From Alphaproteobacteria bacterium (lineage in GTDB: Bacteria > Planctomycetota > Phycisphaerae > UBA1845): a DNA stretch of 64,000 bases. The notes below the pieces were generated by a model, which saw only the letters and a list, made by a program, of their open reading frames with translations, was not told the DNA's origin and searched no databases. Of the stretch, positions 25,758 through 33,662 are shown piece by piece. The DNA lies in contig JANQQE010000021.1 in NCBI GenBank assembly GCA_028285105.1, forward strand, positions 124,001 to 188,000, in the 5' to 3' direction. Each line of letters starts with the position of its first letter. Position 1 is the stretch's first letter. Position numbers and translations under genes: made by a program.

Positions 25758-26096
25758 TCACGACCTATCATTCCGCAATGACTCCAAAACCATCTTTCGA
25801 ATATCTGGATATTCGCCGTCTTTCACGTTCGGAATCTGTCGCACCTGGTCTTTGGTAAAACGGTCCTCAGTTTCAATCCAAGCCGCATGTTCTCCACGAC
25901 TCCAGCTTGCGTTTGGGTCATCGTACAATGCTTCAATGAAGCGTTCGGCAATTTGATGCCCCCATTTGAGGGCTCTTTGTTCATTGCTGGCCAGTATGTA
26001 GAGTGCATGACTATCCTCATCGTCCCAACCGTGCTGTGCGTTATTCTTCCTTTGCACGGGCGTTTCGTAACCAAAGACATATAGATATTCCTTCAT
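25758..26096 (-). CDS. Small acidic protein, unknown function
   Basis: A 112-residue protein from the ATG at 26096. It is soluble with about 25 percent acidic residues, and has an Arg/Lys helix in the second quarter. The sequence (YVFGYETPVQRKNNAQHGWDDEDS, LYILASNEQRALKWG) does not match a family I know; it resembles small immunity-type proteins. It lies directly downstream, in the same direction, of the putative structured RNA at 26225-26952, 130 bases away. A coupling with that RNA would be possible but the RNA appears to have its own terminator. Confidence 0.5.
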   Translation of the reverse strand: MKEYLYVFGYETPVQRKNNAQHGWDDEDSHALYILASNEQRALKWGHQIAERFIEALYDDPNASWSRGEHAAWIETEDRFTKDQVRQIPNVKDGEYPDIRKMVLESLRNDRS

Positions 26097-26224
26097 TCTA
26101 GCTTCCCATCACTTAGGCACGGGCACCCATCTTTGAGCAAAGCAGAAGAGTGGGGCACTGAACGTATGTCGCACATCGATTATGAACGCGAAGGTCAAGC
26201 TGGCTGCAATTAAAAAATCGAATT

Positions 26225-26952
26225 GTGTTATGTAAAACGAAAAGAGGCAGCGTCCGGGCTCTCTCGCGCCGGACACTGCCACTTTCGTCCCAGGCTTGGG
26301 AATTCATCTGTTGGTGCGCTCTGCCAGTCCATGGGAAGACTGGCCGCTCTCTCTCATGTGCTCTCTCTGCAACTGGAAGCTGGTACGGGTCTCTCACCTC
26401 CGTACCAATTCCTTTGTAGTCGACGCGGGTCTCTCACCTCCGCATCAACCCTTGAAAACAAGCGCGGGTCTCTCAGGTCCGCACCAATTCTCAAAATGCC
26501 GTACAGCTCTCTCAATTCCGTACAGCGCTCTCTTTCGCAACCCGATGCCGAAACAAGTTCAGCGGGTCGCACCTCGACAGAAGGAGGTAGGGTTCCGTCG
26601 AGGCTCCTCTCTCCCGGATGTGCCGAATGACCGAAGCAGGTCAAGTCATCGGCGCACACCAACAGATATAGCAATCAGAGGCGATCGTTTTGACTCGCAA
26701 AACGCCAACCCGAAAAGCTCAAACCTAAACTTCAAATGAAAAGCGTTCTCTTGGGGACGCTCTCTCTAAATCCGTGGTCCGATGGCGAAACCAACCAACT
26801 GGCCGAAATGTCCATCGGACATTCTCGACACACAAACCATCCACAAAGGACAATAGCCCTGCGAGTGATACGCTGATTTCAAAAGTACTGACGCAAAAGG
26901 TACTGCCAACGGATACGGCATTGGGCGGGGATTGCTCTCTCTCCGCCACAAC
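26225..26952 (-). ncRNA. Putative structured RNA with GAGAGA stem-loop array
   Basis: No convincing gene fits 26097-27270. On the minus strand about ten GAGAGA motifs lie in hairpin loops with different closing stems. Examples (plus-strand arms, hairpin position): 26246-26280, arms GGCAG-GTCCGG and CCGGAC-CTGCC; 26382-26406, GGTACGG and CCGTACC; 26422-26446, GACGCGG and CCGCATC; 26461-26485; 26498-26526, ending GTAC and GTAC. C-A mismatches on the plus strand become G.U pairs on the minus strand, so the minus strand is the likely transcript. Other perfect stems are at 26323-26344, 26686-26704 and 26777-26820. A promoter precedes it at 26959 and a terminator-like hairpin follows at 26237. Role unknown. 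Confidence 0.6.
26237..26288 (-). terminator. 3'-terminal hairpin of the structured RNA
   Basis: On the minus strand, ACGAAAG and GGCAGTGTCCGG pair with CCGGACGCTGCC and CTTTTCGT with one U.G pair, a single mismatch and one bulge, leaving an 11-base loop that contains GAGAGA. The stem is followed by TTTTACA and later CGATTTTTT (about 26213-26219). Stem strength and the T-rich flank fit a terminator, and it is at the same time the last GAGAGA hairpin. Confidence 0.5.
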
Positions 26953-26958
26953 AACCAT

Positions 26959-26987
26959 ACTATACACCAAAAAATCGGGGAAAGCAA
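26959..26987 (-). promoter_or_regulatory. Sigma-70-type promoter for the structured RNA
   Basis: Read on the minus strand: TTGCTT (complement of 26982-26987), a 17-base spacer, then TATAGT (complement of 26959-26964). The start of transcription would fall near 26952, just before the first GAGAGA hairpin (GGCGG arms, 26924-26947). Four of six matches in the -35 box and five of six in the -10 box to the consensus make this a plausible vegetative promoter. Confidence 0.6.
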
Positions 26988-27017
26988 CACTTCATTGGCG
27001 ATAAAACCCCGTTTTTT
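26976..27017. other. Inverted repeat with flanking A/T runs
   Basis: CGGGG at 26976-26980 pairs with CCCCG at 27007-27011; six A precede the first arm by one base and six T follow the second. This is a weak two-way terminator-like structure with a 26-base loop. It overlaps the promoter of the structured RNA on the other strand, so it could limit read-through from the right. Confidence 0.35.
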
Positions 27018-27130
27018 GATACTGGAAACATCCTTTCGCTACGGACTTTGCCCTAATTACCGATCTGACAAACCCTTGTGATTACCGGCCCATCTCGCTC
27101 CCAGATGACATATTTTCTTTGGACATATTC

Positions 27131-27158
27131 TTGACAATGACTCAATTTTTTGTACCCT
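27131..27158 (+). promoter_or_regulatory. Possible promoter of the beta-barrel gene
   Basis: TTGACA at 27131-27136 is a perfect -35 box; TACCCT at 27153-27158 after 16 bases is a weak -10. The gene at 27271 starts 113 bases downstream, leaving a leader of about 100 bases. No other strong candidate is seen in the AT-rich stretch 27030-27200. Confidence 0.4.
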
Positions 27159-27270
27159 GTGCTACCTTTCGTATCTTTAGTAAACTAACGTGGTATTGGG
27201 ATAATGCCGTAACGCACTCTAATCTCACTGCGGAAACGCCATCAGCCGGCATACAGGACAAACACTACCC

Positions 27271-28242
27271 ATGAACGCAACGCGCATGCCAAACAACCCC
27301 ACCGCATCGTTGTCGATCTTGATGTGTCACGTATTTTTGTGTCAAAACATGGCACTCGCGCAAGATGCACTACTTCCGCAAGATGATACATCGTTTGATT
27401 TGAAGGCAGATTCGCCTGAACCAACCAACGGTGCCACAGACTACGACCAGCAGGATCAACCGAAACTACGCTGGTTCGGTCTCTACAAAGCCCCCATCGA
27501 CGACAACCTTGTCACCGATCGACCCGACTTCACCGAAAGCACCGAGGCCATCCCTGTCGGCAGGTTCCAACTTGAAATGGGGTACACCTTCACCTACGAC
27601 CGCGAAGACGATGTCCGCACCCGCGATCACACCGCCCCCGAACTGCTCCTCCGCATGGGTGTCGTCGATAACTTCGAACTCCGATTCGGCTGGGCTGGAT
27701 ATTCATACACTGAAACGCACGACACGGCGCGCAACTCTGCCGGAAGGCGCGTCAGCGATGAAGTTTGGGACCAGGGCGCAAACGACTTTGAACTCGGATT
27801 CAAATTGAAAATCGCCGAACAGGACGGCATTCGCCCGAACCTCGCCATCCTCGGAGGCATGACTTTCCCCACTGGAAGCAGCAACATCTCTCCCGGCGAC
27901 GTTGAACCATTGCTCGGGTTACTTTGGGCGTACGACTTATCCGATAACGCAGCCTTGGCGGGCCAATTCATCGTCGGAACCCCTGTCGAGGATGGCCGCC
28001 GCTACGTACAGTCGGCAGCGTCGATCAGCCTGGGTGTATCCCTCACCGAACGCCTGGGCACATATGTGGAGTACTTCGGCATTTATCACAACACCCGCGA
28101 AAGCGACTGCGCCCATACCGTCAACGGCGGATTTACCTACCTGATCAACAACAACCTGCAAGTCGATATTCGCGCCGGTGCCGGACTCAACGAAGAAGCC
28201 GACGACTTTTTCGCGGGGGCGGGCTTATCCTGGCGTTTCTGA
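27271..28242 (+). CDS. Outer-membrane beta-barrel, MetA-pathway phenol transporter-like
   Basis: A 323-residue protein with a signal peptide (cleavage about residue 31, after MALAQ). After an acidic linker comes the conserved opening LVTDRPDFTESTEAIPVGRFQLEMGYTF of PF13557-type barrels, followed by amphipathic strands (ELLLRMGVVDNFELRFGWAGY, DFELGFKLKI, LAILGGMTFPTGS) and a C-terminal Trp-Arg-Phe, the sorting signal for BAM. The family includes proteins linked to uptake of aromatics; substrate here cannot be told. A small lipoprotein gene follows 82 bases downstream, probably in the same transcript. Confidence 0.85.
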   Translation: MNATRMPNNPTASLSILMCHVFLCQNMALAQDALLPQDDTSFDLKADSPEPTNGATDYDQQDQPKLRWFGLYKAPIDDNLVTDRPDFTESTEAIPVGRFQLEMGYTFTYDREDDVRTRDHTAPELLLRMGVVDNFELRFGWAGYSYTETHDTARNSAGRRVSDEVWDQGANDFELGFKLKIAEQDGIRPNLAILGGMTFPTGSSNISPGDVEPLLGLLWAYDLSDNAALAGQFIVGTPVEDGRRYVQSAASISLGVSLTERLGTYVEYFGIYHNTRESDCAHTVNGGFTYLINNNLQVDIRAGAGLNEEADDFFAGAGLSWRF

Positions 28243-28324
28243 AAGCAATCGATAGCACAAACACTCTCTTTGGATTAATCTCGCACAACACAAACGCGAA
28301 TCAAGCGAAACGGAGTCAATCGAA

Positions 28325-28492
28325 ATGAAACCGCTCAAACGCATCGCCCTCTGGACCACGTCAGTCTTCGCCTGCACCTTCATGTGCGGATGCGACCTCG
28401 CGGACGCAGCCGCCGACGGCGTCTTCACCGGCGTTTCCGATCTGGTCAGCCGAATCATCATCGCCATCTTCACCGGCCAACCACTCGCATAA
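28325..28492 (+). CDS. 55-residue lipoprotein
   Basis: A short frame: ATG at 28325 with GGAG 9 bases upstream and TAA at 28490. The first 23 residues (MKPLKRIALWTTSVFACTF, then MCGC) are a lipoprotein signal with Cys 23. The remaining 32 residues contain an amphipathic helix (SDLVSRIIIAIFTG). Not assigned to a family; similar tiny lipoproteins are known from many planctomycetes. It sits between the beta-barrel gene and a perfect terminator at 28551, so the two probably make one transcript. Confidence 0.75.
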   Translation: MKPLKRIALWTTSVFACTFMCGCDLADAAADGVFTGVSDLVSRIIIAIFTGQPLA

Positions 28493-28550
28493 ACGCGAGT
28501 ACCGAAGCAGCCGTCCATTCAAAGTAGACAACACACGATCAAACGTTTGC

Positions 28551-28579
28551 CACTGGGTGCCCGCCACCCAGTGTTTTTT
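28551..28579 (+). terminator. Intrinsic terminator of the beta-barrel/lipoprotein unit
   Basis: CACTGGGTG at 28551-28559 pairs perfectly with CACCCAGTG at 28565-28573 around a 5-base loop and is followed by six T. This is a textbook Rho-independent terminator. The 220 bases between it and the kinase gene at 28802 hold nothing else that I can identify. Confidence 0.93.
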
Positions 28580-28801
28580 GTAATCACGCCCCCAGCGTTT
28601 CGAGTGACCAGAAGCAACGCACCGTTACCAAAAGCGCAATAGATGATGCCCAAAGGCAACAATTGCCTTCCACATCTCATCTGTTCTTCCGATACACACG
28701 CTAAGAACAAAGTTTCGATGCGCGTCGTCGCATCAAACTGAACATCCAGAGATGCCACCGAGTGGGCCCACGCGCTCGCCTCTACGCTACGCGAAATCAA
28801 C

Positions 28802-29944
28802 ATGCCCAACGTTTCCAGCACAACCCCAGCACTGCACTCTGCTGCCAACCTCGTCGCAGCACTCGAGTCCATTGGCGACCTGCTACCCAGCGCGGCCATA
28901 CTCTGGGACGCTTCGCAAAAATGCCTCTACCGAAACCGGGAAGCCCGAAACTTATTCGGAGCGAATAACACGATCCAACTCGAACTCGTCGGCAGCAGCA
29001 CACAACCCGAATGGCTCGAACAAATTCGAACCGTCGCGAACTCAATCGAACCTCGCGTTTATCAATCTGTCCGCTGCATCTGCGCAGATTCGTCTCCGAG
29101 ATCGCTCGACCTGTCGTTCCAACCGCTGCGACTCGACGAGACCACCCAATACGGCACGCTGCTTCTCGCACAAGATGTAAGCCGCCAACAAGAACTCGAA
29201 TACCAACTCGCCCATTCAGCCGGCTTGGCTGCTGTCGGACGATTGGCCGCCCGCGTCGCCCACGAACTCAACAACCCGCTTGACGGCAGCCTCCGCTACA
29301 TCAACCTCGCCCGACGCGCCATCGAAGTCGGACAAACCGAAAAGCTCGACGAATACCTCAACAAATCATCAGCAGGCATGAAGCGGATGGCCGAAATCAT
29401 CTCCGACTTGCTCGAATTCTCACGAGGAACTCCCGACGCTGAAGACGACCGCAACGTCAACTGGATCGTCGAAGAAGCGATCCACATGCTACGCGAACCG
29501 GCTGACATCAACGAAGTCATCATCGCCGCCTGCCTCAGCGACGAAGACCGCATGCCCTCGCTCGGAGGAACCAAACTCCTGCAAGTTTGCGGAAACATCA
29601 TCCGCAACGCAATCGACGCCATGCCCGATGGTGGTCGCCTCACAATCACCAGCGGCATCGTCAACGACGACATCATCATCCGCTTCGAAGACACCGGCAC
29701 CGGCTTACCCGAAGACACCAATCAGATTTTCAAACCGTTTCATACAACGAAAAAAGTCGGCAAAGGCACGGGACTCGGGTTGGCAATCTGTCGCGAATAC
29801 GTCGAACAACTCGGCGGAACCATATCCGCCGCCAGCAACCCGAGCGGTGGGGCTACGTTTCTCGTTCAAATTCCGACCCAGTCGCCCGAATCGAATCAAG
29901 CTATCGCCAATGACCCGCACAACCTGAAGGATTCGCCACAATGA
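28802..29944 (+). CDS. PAS-domain sensor histidine kinase, NtrB-like
   Basis: A 380-residue soluble kinase. Residues 20-125 form a PAS-like sensor unit. The HisKA domain has VAHELNNPL with the phospho-acceptor His about 154; the ATPase domain carries the N box (GNIIRNAIDAMPDGG), FEDTGTGLP and GKGTGLGLAI. No membrane segment is seen, so the signal is cytoplasmic. Its stop overlaps the ATG of the response regulator (ATGA at 29941), so the two are co-translated. Together they look like a two-component pair feeding sigma-54 promoters, though which genes respond is unclear. Confidence 0.92.
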   Translation: MPNVSSTTPALHSAANLVAALESIGDLLPSAAILWDASQKCLYRNREARNLFGANNTIQLELVGSSTQPEWLEQIRTVANSIEPRVYQSVRCICADSSPRSLDLSFQPLRLDETTQYGTLLLAQDVSRQQELEYQLAHSAGLAAVGRLAARVAHELNNPLDGSLRYINLARRAIEVGQTEKLDEYLNKSSAGMKRMAEIISDLLEFSRGTPDAEDDRNVNWIVEEAIHMLREPADINEVIIAACLSDEDRMPSLGGTKLLQVCGNIIRNAIDAMPDGGRLTITSGIVNDDIIIRFEDTGTGLPEDTNQIFKPFHTTKKVGKGTGLGLAICREYVEQLGGTISAASNPSGGATFLVQIPTQSPESNQAIANDPHNLKDSPQ

Positions 29945-31332
29945 AAGAGCGCAAACCCAAACTCTTCGTCGTAGACGATGACCGGATCATCCTCGAATCG
30001 CTTCAGGAAATGCTGTCGCTGGAAGGGTACGACGTTGCCGGCGCAACCAGTCTTTCCGATGCACTCACCCGCCTCGAACAGCAACCGGCTGACGTTGTTA
30101 TCAGCGACATCAATCTTTCCGGCGGTGACGGGTTCGAACTACTGCAAGTCATTCGCAAGCGCTGGCCCGAGACCGTCGTTGTCATGATCACCGGCTACGG
30201 CACCATCGAAAGCGCCGTCGAAGCCATCAAGATGGGTGCCTACGATTACCTTACCAAACCGATCATCGACGACGAACTGCGACTCATCGTCGAGCGCGCC
30301 CTGAGCCAGCAATCGCTCATCCTCGAAAACAACGAGCTAAAACAAAAACTCGACATGCGTTTCGGACTCGGCAACCTGGTCGGGCAAGACTACCGCATGC
30401 AGAAAATCTACGACCTCATCGAAGCCGTCGCCGATTCCAAGGTCACCGTACTCGTCCAGGGCGAATCCGGAACCGGTAAATCCCTCGTCGCCAGCATGAT
30501 TCACCATCAAAGCCCGCGACGCGACAAACCGTGCATCGAAGTCGCCTGTGGTGCCATCCCCGAATCGCTGCTCGAAAGTGAATTGTTCGGCCACGTGCGC
30601 GGAGCGTTTACGGGAGCGGTCGCAGACAAGATCGGAAAGTTCAAAGCAGCCGACGAAGGCACGCTGTTTCTCGACGAGATCGCCACCGCGTCGCCCGCCC
30701 TGCAAGTCAAACTGCTTCGGGCACTACAGTCCAAACAATTCGAAGCCGTTGGCAGCAACAAGACCGAAACGGTTGACGTGCGCCTTGTCCTCGCAACCAA
30801 CAAGAACCTAGAAGAAGAGGTAGCAGCCGGAAACTTCCGCGAAGACCTGTTCTACCGCATCAACGTCGTCACCATCACCATGCCAACGTTGCAAGAGCGC
30901 GTCGGCGACATCCCCCTGCTCGCCAGCCACTTCCTCGATCGCTTCGCCCAAGAGTCGAGTCGCACAATCACCGGCTTCACCGAAGACGCCATCAGCGCCA
31001 TGCAGCGCTACCCCTGGCCAGGCAACGTCCGCGAGTTGGAAAACGCCGTAGAACGCGCCGTCGTACTATCAAAAGGAAATGAAATCGACACCGAAGACCT
31101 ACCACCGCGAATCATAGAGCAAGGTCAACTAGCCCCAACCGACATCACGTTCCCCAACACATCGCTAAAAAAAGCCCTGGAAGGCCCAGAACGCACCGTC
31201 ATAGAAGCCGCCCTACGCGTCAACAACTGGAACCGTCAACAAACGGCTGAAATGCTAGACATAAACCGAACCACCCTATACAAAAAAATGCGCCGCTACG
31301 GACTACTAGATACGCCAGTAGGATCAAAGTAA
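29941..31332 (+). CDS. Sigma-54-dependent response regulator, NtrC family
   Basis: A 463-residue protein with a receiver domain (VVDDDRII, phospho-acceptor Asp about 56 in ISDINLS), an AAA+ domain (Walker A GESGTGKS, GAFTGA loop for sigma-54 contact, Walker B GTLFLDEI) and a C-terminal Fis-type helix-turn-helix (NWNRQQTAEMLDINRTTLYKK). All three functional units are complete, so it should hydrolyse ATP to open sigma-54 RNA polymerase complexes after phosphorylation by the kinase encoded just before it. Confidence 0.95.
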   Translation: MKERKPKLFVVDDDRIILESLQEMLSLEGYDVAGATSLSDALTRLEQQPADVVISDINLSGGDGFELLQVIRKRWPETVVVMITGYGTIESAVEAIKMGAYDYLTKPIIDDELRLIVERALSQQSLILENNELKQKLDMRFGLGNLVGQDYRMQKIYDLIEAVADSKVTVLVQGESGTGKSLVASMIHHQSPRRDKPCIEVACGAIPESLLESELFGHVRGAFTGAVADKIGKFKAADEGTLFLDEIATASPALQVKLLRALQSKQFEAVGSNKTETVDVRLVLATNKNLEEEVAAGNFREDLFYRINVVTITMPTLQERVGDIPLLASHFLDRFAQESSRTITGFTEDAISAMQRYPWPGNVRELENAVERAVVLSKGNEIDTEDLPPRIIEQGQLAPTDITFPNTSLKKALEGPERTVIEAALRVNNWNRQQTAEMLDINRTTLYKKMRRYGLLDTPVGSK

Positions 31333-31347
31333 CCGTAAATTCGTTTG

Positions 31348-31650
31348 CTAAGGCATCCGCTCCAGAATCTCTTTTTCAACTTCTGCCAACCATTTCCTAG
31401 GAATTATGCCTGCAAGTGTCGGTTCGAAGAAACTTCCACACTGGAGAATCAAGCGCCGTATTTCATCGTCCGACAAGTCGGAATAAATAACATACCTTAA
31501 GTCCCTGAGTACCGCCCCGGCAGCTTCTGGAGGATTGTCATTCAAGAATCCATGAAGAGCTTCAATATCATCAGTGCTGTCCAGAAGGTAGTCCTGATGC
31601 AGATACGCTTTCAAAAAGTATGTTAAATCCGGTATTTCCTCAGGCTGCAC
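31348..31650 (-). CDS. CdiI-type immunity-like protein
   Basis: A 100-residue, strongly acidic protein beginning at a GTG. The motifs LTYFLKAYLHQDYLLDSTDD and the Asp/Glu-rich helix around residues 70-80 resemble the CdiI_2 immunity family that protects cells from contact-dependent toxins. No cognate toxin gene is seen in the window, so this may be an orphan immunity gene kept against toxins of relatives. It converges with the response-regulator gene and is separated by 15 bases. Confidence 0.6.
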   Translation of the reverse strand: MQPEEIPDLTYFLKAYLHQDYLLDSTDDIEALHGFLNDNPPEAAGAVLRDLRYVIYSDLSDDEIRRLILQCGSFFEPTLAGIIPRKWLAEVEKEILERMP

Positions 31651-31682
31651 AGCTTCAAGACTCCGCTATTGAAAGAGTACGT

Positions 31683-31705
31683 GTAGTTTGGGTCATCGAC
31701 CCGAC
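31683..31705. repeat. Family A palindromic repeat, single copy
   Basis: GTAGTTTGGGTC followed by ATC and GACCCGAC. The right arm is intact and the left arm has changed one base. It lies between two minus-strand genes, after the start of the CdiI-like gene. Confidence 0.7.
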
Positions 31706-31715
31706 AGCATACGAC

Positions 31716-32135
31716 TCAATCATACGCCTGCCGAAAGAGTTTAATAAACACAAACAACATAAACGCAATCGCGCCGCCGAACATGTATACCGGAACGCGA
31801 TTCTTCTTGCCGTGCAGCCGCGACTCACGCTCTTTACCGGGAACATAGTCAATCTTCAAAGTGCCTTCCGTCGGCTCTTTCCATTCGATTGGCATGTTGA
31901 TCACGTTTTCGCGCTTCGTACCGTCAAGATCGTCATACGCAAAACGCACGCCCCAGATTGGCCGACTCGGTTGAAACCGCCCACGTTTCTCCGTGCCTTT
32001 GGTCACCTTCATGATTTTGGCGTCCGTCGTTTCTCCCCACATCATGTACTTCAGCTCAACGCAAGACAGATAGCCGGTCACCAGAAACATCATCCCAGCC
32101 CAAAGCAGAAATCTAAATTTTCGTTCGTCGCTCAT
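31716..32135 (-). CDS. DUF3592-like membrane protein
   Basis: A 139-residue protein from the ATG at 32135, which has GAGG 6 bases upstream; the frame is open upstream to 32213. Two membrane segments, at about 7-27 and 110-130, flank a beta domain (WGETTDAKIMKVTKG, then VRFAYDDLDGTKREN, and TLKIDYVPGKERES) typical of DUF3592 proteins. Function unknown. Its C-terminal tail (IKLFRQAYD) would lie in the cytoplasm. Confidence 0.65.
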   Translation of the reverse strand: MSDERKFRFLLWAGMMFLVTGYLSCVELKYMMWGETTDAKIMKVTKGTEKRGRFQPSRPIWGVRFAYDDLDGTKRENVINMPIEWKEPTEGTLKIDYVPGKERESRLHGKKNRVPVYMFGGAIAFMLFVFIKLFRQAYD

Positions 32136-32279
32136 TTCAACCTCTAAACTCGCCGCCAAAGCGACGTTATTGATCGGACGAGCGATGATAACATCCCTCG
32201 GCATCAATCCCAACCACTCGATCTACGAATCAGTGAGTCGCTGAAAATCGGAGTATATTGGCATGACAGGTTGCTATAT

Positions 32280-33662
32280 CTAGTTGGCTTTGATGACGAT
32301 GAGGTCGGGCTCGTCGGACAAATCGATCACTCTTCCGGTGGATTGCCCTTCTTGATCGATCTCTTCGACGACGGGCTTGGTGTGAGAATCAGGGTTGGCG
32401 CGGAGCACGCGGGCATGCGTTTCATCGCTAAGAATAACGGTGCTACCAATTGGGAACAGCGCAACTGTGTCGAGGAATCCACGCACCAGTGTGCGGTCGA
32501 ACTGGTTGGCTGTCCCTTTGAGCAGGATGGTTTTGGCGGCTTCGTAGGGTTTCATGGCGTCGCGGTAGGGTCGCTCGCTCGTCATCGCCGCAAAGACGTC
32601 AGCTAGAGAAACGATGCGTGAAAACATGTGCAGCTTGTCTGCACGACGATGGTTGGGATAACCGCTGCCATCGATGCGTTCGTGGGCTTGGTACCCGATG
32701 AATTTCACCGATTGCGGAATCCCGGTCAAGCTCGATAGCATCTCCACGGTATGCAGCGGGTGCAGGTGAATCTCGTGCCATTCGCGACCGCCAAGTTCCC
32801 CGTTGCCCAGGCGTATCGATTCGGGCACCCGCATCATACCAATGTCTTGAAGCAATCCGCCAAGGCCCAGTTCGGTGACGCTTTCCCGATCCATTCCAAG
32901 TTGCGCGGCGATCGACAACGTGAGAAGCGCGACGTTGACACAATGATCGTAAAGATAGTCGTCAGGCCCACTCTTCATAGCGACGATTAGAGGGAGTAGG
33001 TCGAAGTCAAACGTGGAAATATTGACAAAGTGATTGATGTGCTTGCGAAGTTCGGATGACGAAATTTTTCTGCCGGAACGCAGCGAGTCGCAAATGTCGG
33101 CAACAGCAGTCGTGGTTACTGTGTGTTGTTCGAGACCTTGAGCGGCTTCATTTTTCAGATCATCGATGGATAAGCGCGGTCGTCGCCAAGCCTTGATCGA
33201 GTTGATCTTGACGGGGACCATGAGCGCGCCATCAAGTCGTTTGTCGAGTGCGCGGGTTCTGGGCGTCTGAAAGTCATGCCCGATATCGATCGGTAATTCG
33301 TACCCGTCGGAATCCGCACTCTCATCCGCACGATCGGAAGGCGCACCGAGTTGAACATGAAAGATGCCACGCTCGCGCAGCAGTTGCAAAAACCGAGGGG
33401 TGATTCGCGACCCTGCCGACAAGAGCAGCACACCGTCTTCCGAGTAGATATCGTCCATCGCCGTCATGCCTGCCCGGATCGATTCGATGAATTCGCAGCG
33501 AAGTTCATCGAGACTGATCAACCCGTTCGACATGCGTTGGCTGGAATCGCCTGGGTTTGGACTCTCGGAAGAAGCGCTCGATCCGACGCCCTGAACAGAT
33601 TCTATCTGCGCAGATTCAAACAGTTCATCGAGGCTGATGGTCGGATCCTGCGGCATGGGCAA
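32280..33662 (-). CDS. HD-GYP domain protein with altered HD motif
   Basis: A 460-residue protein. An N-terminal part of about 130 residues has no known family; the HD-GYP domain follows from about 210. His240 is present, but the HD pair is Gln272-Asp273 (LQDIGMMRVP rather than a LHDIG motif). HxxxH-like HLHPLHT, then QAHERIDGSGYP (327-336) is complete. HD-GYP proteins hydrolyse cyclic di-GMP or related messengers; loss of the first metal ligand could reduce or abolish this, leaving a binding role. The neighbouring DUF3592-like gene lies downstream. Confidence 0.88.
   Translation of the reverse strand: MPMPQDPTISLDELFESAQIESVQGVGSSASSESPNPGDSSQRMSNGLISLDELRCEFIESIRAGMTAMDDIYSEDGVLLLSAGSRITPRFLQLLRERGIFHVQLGAPSDRADESADSDGYELPIDIGHDFQTPRTRALDKRLDGALMVPVKINSIKAWRRPRLSIDDLKNEAAQGLEQHTVTTTAVADICDSLRSGRKISSSELRKHINHFVNISTFDFDLLPLIVAMKSGPDDYLYDHCVNVALLTLSIAAQLGMDRESVTELGLGGLLQDIGMMRVPESIRLGNGELGGREWHEIHLHPLHTVEMLSSLTGIPQSVKFIGYQAHERIDGSGYPNHRRADKLHMFSRIVSLADVFAAMTSERPYRDAMKPYEAAKTILLKGTANQFDRTLVRGFLDTVALFPIGSTVILSDETHARVLRANPDSHTKPVVEEIDQEGQSTGRVIDLSDEPDLIVIKAN

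Noticed and set aside
26380-26530. CRISPR-like array
   Set aside because: The units share only the loop sequence, stems differ and spacing is irregular (about 25-40 bases), and no cas gene is present.
26223-26739. Open frames of 64-147 codons on both strands in the hairpin region
   Set aside because: The frames overlap with one another, have repeated Ser/Leu/Arg runs caused by the hairpin repeats, and no ribosome site or homology; the strand-specific G.U pattern favours a non-coding RNA.
26930-26970. Remnant of a tRNA on the minus strand, suggested by a translated RRESNPRP motif
   Set aside because: The motif often marks antisense tRNA T-arms, but here no acceptor, D or anticodon arm can be drawn; the bases form one of the GAGAGA hairpins.
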